A stretch of 64,000 nt of DNA, from NCBI GenBank assembly GCA_947683425.1, contig CANTUQ010000050.1:13694501-13758500 (forward strand). Reading direction: 5' to 3'. The stretch is from Excoecaria cochinchinensis. Taxonomy: Eukaryota > Streptophyta > Magnoliopsida > Malpighiales > Euphorbiaceae. A model generated the notes under the pieces. That model did no database searches, was not told the origin of the DNA, and saw only the letters and a program-made list of their open reading frames with translations. This document shows positions 59,920 to 64,000 of the stretch, one piece after another (positions within the stretch are counted from its first letter, which is position 1; each line of letters starts with the position of its first letter). Position numbers and translations under genes: made by a program.

Positions 59920-60147
59920 GGGAACTTTGCAGAGTATTTCTTCTTTTATTTTCGAAATCCCTAGCGAAGCTCTGTCAAAATTCCTTCTTGAATCTCAGAT
60001 TTCTGCAAACATCTTCTTGTTTCTTCGAATTCCTTGAGTTCGTTCTGTCAAGTAAGTAACTTTTTTTTTTCTTCTTTGCTTTCTTTCCATACCCATCTCA
60101 TTTAGAAAAAAGAGAGTTGCCCTTTTCTTCATTCTTTTTTGTTGGAG

Positions 60148-62687
60148 ATGGCCTCCAGTAGTGCGGAAGCATTAAACATAAGTTTTTTGGAGTGGTATGA
60201 GAATAAACCAGCCATCGCACTGCATTCTCGCCTGACCGCGGAGGAGGTGGCCGAAATTCCCTCCAAATATGGCCTTTCTGATGAGATAAAGGTGATGGCC
60301 TGCCCTGAGTCGATGGCGGTGACAGAAGGGCCCTTCGGTGAAGATGGCGGAGAATGGTTCGTCTGCCACCTGTGGAGTTTAGATGCGGGCCTGAGGTTCC
60401 CGTTGGGCGCCTTTGAGACGGCGGTGCTGAGGGGATACGGTCTCGCCCCTAACCAATTGCATCCGAACGGCTGGAGATCGGTGGCGTGCTTCAAAATCCT
60501 ATGCCAAATTGAAGTGGTAGCGCCGACCTTGGAGCTTTTCACTCACTTCTTCTATATTTCGGGTCGGAGCGACGGGACGGAGTATTTCTTTACAAGCCGC
60601 CCAAAGAGGAAGTTGATGTTCGTCCCCACTTCCATGAAAGGGTACAGAGAACGGTACTTCTTGGTGGGGAGGAAAGGCGGGTTTGGGGTACGCCTAACCC
60701 GATCGGCCAGGGTCGAGACCTTGAGGGACTTAGCCGCCGGTCAGGAATTCTATGAAAACGACATAGAGAAACTGATGGCCGCTGTCAGCAGGAACGAAGG
60801 GCCTTACGAGTCCAAATTCCTGTTGCGGACACTACTCGGCTCGCTCAACTTTGAGGAGGCTGAGGACGTAGAACGTGAGCGTTAGGATCAGAAAAAACCC
60901 AATCATCGTGCATCAGATCATTCATTGCACTTTATTAATGTTTTATAAGGAGAATTTTTGTACGAAAAGACTTATCTCGCTTATTTCTTGTTGTGCAGCT
61001 GAGATGGCTGGTGGGAGTGATGCATCTAAGCAGCTCGGTGAAAAGATCAAGCAAAAACGTGAGGCCGAGCGAAGGGCTCAAGAGCAGAGGAAGAGGAGGA
61101 AGCTCGTGCCCGCGTCGGAGCTGCAATCGTCTCGAGCAGCTGCTGGTGCATCCAGGGGAGCGGCCGGCGCCTCTACAACGACTCCGGTAATTGCGGCCAT
61201 CCCCATCTCGTCGGCGCCCCCTGCTGCTACGACTGCGACTGCTGGACCTACTTCTGCTGCAGCCGGGCCACAGATTGTGCTTCGAAGGGAGGCCCCTCCT
61301 CCGCCGGTGCGTCCAAAGCGCCACACTCTTCGGGATGAGTCGGATGAAGACGATCAGCCGATCGGTCCTGCGATCAGAGAGGCGGAGGAGGCCGCAAAAA
61401 GGAAAAGAGCCGATGAAGCGGCCAGAAAGAAGGTTGCTGAGATGATAGCCGAGACGGACGCGATGATTGCCGCCAGAGGGAAGACCGTTCTACGTGGCGA
61501 ATCTCCACGGCGATCTAGTGATCGGCGGTCGGCTCCCATGAAGGACATTCTGAGGGAGAATTTTGGCGATGAATGGTCAGTGGGTCAAGTGGCCAATTTC
61601 ATTTGTCGTGGTCTTCTCCGGGATGAAGATCATCGGGATGCCGTGGACGCTAGCCAGCTCAACAGAGAGGTTCAGGCTATTAATCAGCAATTAATAGACG
61701 TAAGGACTCGTCGTTTTGTTTCTGGTGTTAATTTACACCTCTGTGTCTGATGAATTTATTCTTGATTTTGTGCAGGCTGCCAGGAGGGCACAGCGGCTGC
61801 ACGTGATGGCCGGTCTGTGGAAAGGAAGGGCCGAGTCGGGCGCCGCAGCTAAGGCGGAGGCAAACACACGCTGTGAAGCAGCTAAGAAAGAGGCCTCCGA
61901 CCTTCGGGCCAAGGTGGCCAAGCTGGAGGAGCGATATACTGCTTCCCAGTCGGAGACAGTAGCCTTGAGGAGGGAGGCTCACCAGAGTGCCCAGGAGCTG
62001 AAAGCTCGGCAGGGCGAGGCCGACAGGCTGAAGGGCGAAGTAGCCCGCCTATCCGCAGAGTGTGGACAACTGAGGCGGTTCGAGGCAGATGCAAACCGAC
62101 TGGATGCTGAATGCAGAGAGTTGGTTGCTGAGAACGCCAGGTTGAAGACAGAGGTGGAGTCCTTGAAGGCGTCGGCAGCAGAGAACGAGGCGTCCTATAC
62201 GAAGATTCTTGAAATAGAACTTGCCAACCAAAAGGAGCGCCTGATCGATGAGTTGGCAGACACCCAGGTGGGGCTGTTGTCTCGGCTAGTTCATGAAGCT
62301 GGGCAGCGCTTCCCTGGGGCGGATCTGTCATGGATGGATGACCCGGCCTCATTGCCTGCTCCTCCAATTAGTGACGACGACGAAGGCGCTCCCGAGGGGG
62401 AAGTCATCGAGAGAACTTCTGGAGAAGGTCCCTCAGTTCTGCCGACTATTCAAGAGGATCCATCTGAAGCGGGGCCTATGGCGTCTTCAACCCCTGAAGC
62501 CGAAACGGAGGCTCCTCCTGCACCCGAAGCTGAGCCAGTGGCGCCTTCTTCCACTGGGCCTGTCTCTGAAGGGGGGGCAGTATCTGTACCGCCTACTGCC
62601 GACCCTTCTCAAGCCGCTGCTGATCCGGACGCCGAGCAAGTTGCTGATCCACCTGGCGGGGTGGAAATCGTAAATATAGATAGTTAG
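60148..62687 (+). CDS. extra antisense gene of the gypsy element, PF04195-like (3 exons, 779 aa)
   Basis: Exons 60148-60874, 60999-61699 and 61776-62687 join by GT-AG introns into 780 open codons. Residues about 20-200 carry GLAPNQLHPNGWR, LELFTHFFYISG and a nearby tryptophan-rich HLWSLDAG, matching the 'putative gypsy type transposon' domain (Transposase_28, PF04195) as I remember it. The middle is charged and Ala-rich with nuclear-localisation-like RKRRK. Exon 3 is a long coiled coil (roughly residues 490-660) and an acidic Pro/Glu tail. It runs against pol of the host element and converges with it; the two stops are about 570 bp apart. Its role is unknown; DNA binding or capsid-related work is possible. 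The frame is intact, while much else in the region has decayed, so it is either young or under selection. Confidence 0.83.
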
Positions 62688-62879
62688 CATAGGAGCTTAG
62701 ATTAGCTTTGCTTTTTCTCCTTTTTTCTCTTACGAACTGTAAAGTGTAGACATTTTTTATTAATGAAATTGCATTTTTCTGCAAATCGATGTATACATAA
62801 GTTTGTACTAAAATTTGCAATATGATCGAGCTAATTAAAACTCGTAATTAAAATTTGCATTAAATTTCACAAGTACTTC

Positions 62880-63070
62880 CTGAATTCGAATAGCGTCGAA
62901 GCTAAGTGATACTCATAAAGCTGCATGAGTGTTGCATAACTGAGCTATATGATACTCGTAGGGTCGCATAGTTATTGCGAAATCGAGTTGAGTGATACTC
63001 GTGGAGCTGCATGAGAATTGCATGGCCGAGAATACTCGTAATATTGCATAACAATTGCATAACCGAGCGA
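62880..63070. repeat. degenerate tandem repeats between the convergent gypsy genes
   Basis: Units of about 45-65 bp with gatactcgta, agctgcatga and attgcata recur about four times. The rest of 62688-63253 holds the AATGAA-type 3' ends of both genes and no other frame. Confidence 0.65.
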
Positions 63071-63253
63071 GAGAGGTTAGATCCTCTATAATAGGGATAA
63101 TACTCGGGGAGGTAAGATCCTCCATTTAGATTCGCTTTTGTAGCTTGAGACGGGCATCAAGCCTAATCGTAGAACGCTAAATTATGCATTAATTGAACGA
63201 ATATGAAAGAATGAACCTTTTTATTAATCAGGCAATTGCCAGGTTCTGATACA

Positions 63254-64000
63254 TTATAAGACATGGTACTTCTTGAGTACTTCAACATTCCAGCTTCTGG
63301 GGACCTCTCGCCCTTCAACAGTTCGGAGCCTATAAGTGCTCGGGCTTAGGACTTTAGATACCTCATAGGGCCCTTCCCAATTCGGCATTAGCTTTCCCAC
63401 TCCGGCGTTTCCCGAGCCTAGTTCTGCCTTTCTGAGTACCAGATCGCCTACATTGAAGGTTCTAGACCTCACTTTAGCATTGTGGTATCTGGCCACTCTT
63501 TGTTTATAGGCAGCGATCCTGGCGTAAGCGTCCTCCCTCTTTTCTTCGATGAGATCTAAGTCTTGGCATCTCTCCTGAGTGTTTACCCGTTCGGAGTAAA
63601 GAGCCGATCGGTAAGAAGGGAGGCCGACCTCCACAGGAATCATTGCTTCGGAGCCGTAAACAAGAGAAAATGGCGTCTGATGAGTGCCTGTCCTGGGGGA
63701 CGTTCTATATGTCCACAGGACACTCTGCAGTTCTTCAGTCCAGTTGCCTTTGGCTTGACCCAGTCGCTTCTTCAATCCCTCCAAGATGGTCCGATTGGAG
63801 ACCTCAGTCATTCCATTGCTTTGGGGATGAGCGACAGATGTGAACTTCAGCTTGATGTTCAAGCCTTGGCAAAAGTTCCTGAAGATGGAGCTGTCGAACT
63901 GCTTGCCATTATCTGCAATAAAAACATTGGGTAAGCCATACCTGCAGATGATGTTCTTCCATGTAAAGCTCTTGACTCTCTCGGCTGTGATGGTGGCCAC
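63254..64000 (-). CDS. gypsy pol polyprotein, integrase C-terminal part (partial)
   Basis: Open on the minus strand from the window edge to the stop at 63254. It shows the integrase core with FIADNGKQF (second catalytic aspartate) and HPQSNGMTEVSNR (catalytic glutamate). Then come WTEELQSVLWTYRTSPR, TPFSLVYGSEAMIPVEV and the C-terminal GDLVLRK and WEGPYEV (GPY/F module). No chromodomain follows, which fits the Athila/Tat side of the gypsy family. The first residues, and RT, RNase H and protease, lie beyond the window. No stop or frameshift is seen. Confidence 0.93.
   Translation of the reverse strand: MATITAERVKSFTWKNIICRYGLPNVFIADNGKQFDSSIFRNFCQGLNIKLKFTSVAHPQSNGMTEVSNRTILEGLKKRLGQAKGNWTEELQSVLWTYRTSPRTGTHQTPFSLVYGSEAMIPVEVGLPSYRSALYSERVNTQERCQDLDLIEEKREDAYARIAAYKQRVARYHNAKVRSRTFNVGDLVLRKAELGSGNAGVGKLMPNWEGPYEVSKVLSPSTYRLRTVEGREVPRSWNVEVLKKYHVL

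Larger units (their letters stand above)
49407..64000 (-). mobile_element. Ty3/gypsy element (minus strand), 3' part, split by CACTA
   Basis: The outer end of the 3' LTR is the tetramer TGTA at 49407-49410; the LTR continues at 59197-59627 beyond the CACTA insertion. A polypurine tract (minus strand ttgaggggggacaag) borders the LTR at 59628-59642. Integrase runs off the right window edge. Between integrase and LTR an extra gene lies on the opposite strand. This order (pol, antisense extra ORF, LTR) is known from the Tat lineage of plant gypsy elements. Confidence 0.85.

Noticed and set aside
60129..62690. Long minus-strand frames over the antisense gypsy gene (for example 60129-60542, 61882-62367)
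   Set aside because: Shadows of a GC-rich coding strand. The plus-strand frames have domains, coiled coil and consistent splice phases.

Overview
This window is nuclear DNA from a flowering plant, most likely a eudicot. The reasons are the AT-rich intergenic DNA, plant-type GT-AG introns, a class III peroxidase with the classic four-exon layout, a cytosolic ribosomal protein gene with telo-box promoter motifs, an LRR receptor-like protein, and copia, gypsy, CACTA, hAT and Mutator-like elements. I cannot name the species from the sequence alone.

Layout. 1-1.3 kb: the 3' end of a Ty1/copia element. 1.7-5.4 kb: AT-rich intergenic DNA. 5.4-7.5 kb: a small plant-specific gene with an ELHRLY motif. 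9.5-12.9 kb (minus): a complete peroxidase gene of 327 aa whose introns hold a fold-back element, a minisatellite and an LTR relic. 17.2-18.9 kb: ribosomal protein L8 (uL2). 20-26.2 kb: copies of a locally duplicated 1-1.5 kb unit (here called R), invaded by two hAT-like elements; the larger one carries a 1.56 kb Mutator-like palindrome. 26.9-34.9 kb: a 12-exon LRR receptor-like protein of 1222 aa. 35.5-44.1 kb (minus): two broken tandem copies of the 3' end of a glucose-6-phosphate 1-epimerase gene, one split by a decayed copia element with a perfect 5-bp target duplication. 44.2-49.4 kb: a truncated copia element, more R copies and an RPL8 fragment. 49.4 kb to the end: a minus-strand Ty3/gypsy element. 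A 9.8 kb CACTA element sits in its LTR, four bases from the LTR end.

The host genes (ELHRLY gene, PRX16-like peroxidase, RPL8, RLP) appear independent. The striking parts are in the mobile DNA. The CACTA element still has both multi-exon genes open (TNP2-type transposase and a Transposase_24 partner) and carries antisense fragments of host genes: the last exon of proteasome RPT2, and probably an exon of a condensin CAP-H-like gene. The gypsy element carries an intact three-exon gene of 779 aa on the strand opposite its pol, with its own TATA box. The R units end in a promoter-like block resembling the promoter of the RLP, which suggests they are debris of a local RLP duplication history. All coordinates of exons are from reading splice sites and frames by eye; no database search was possible.
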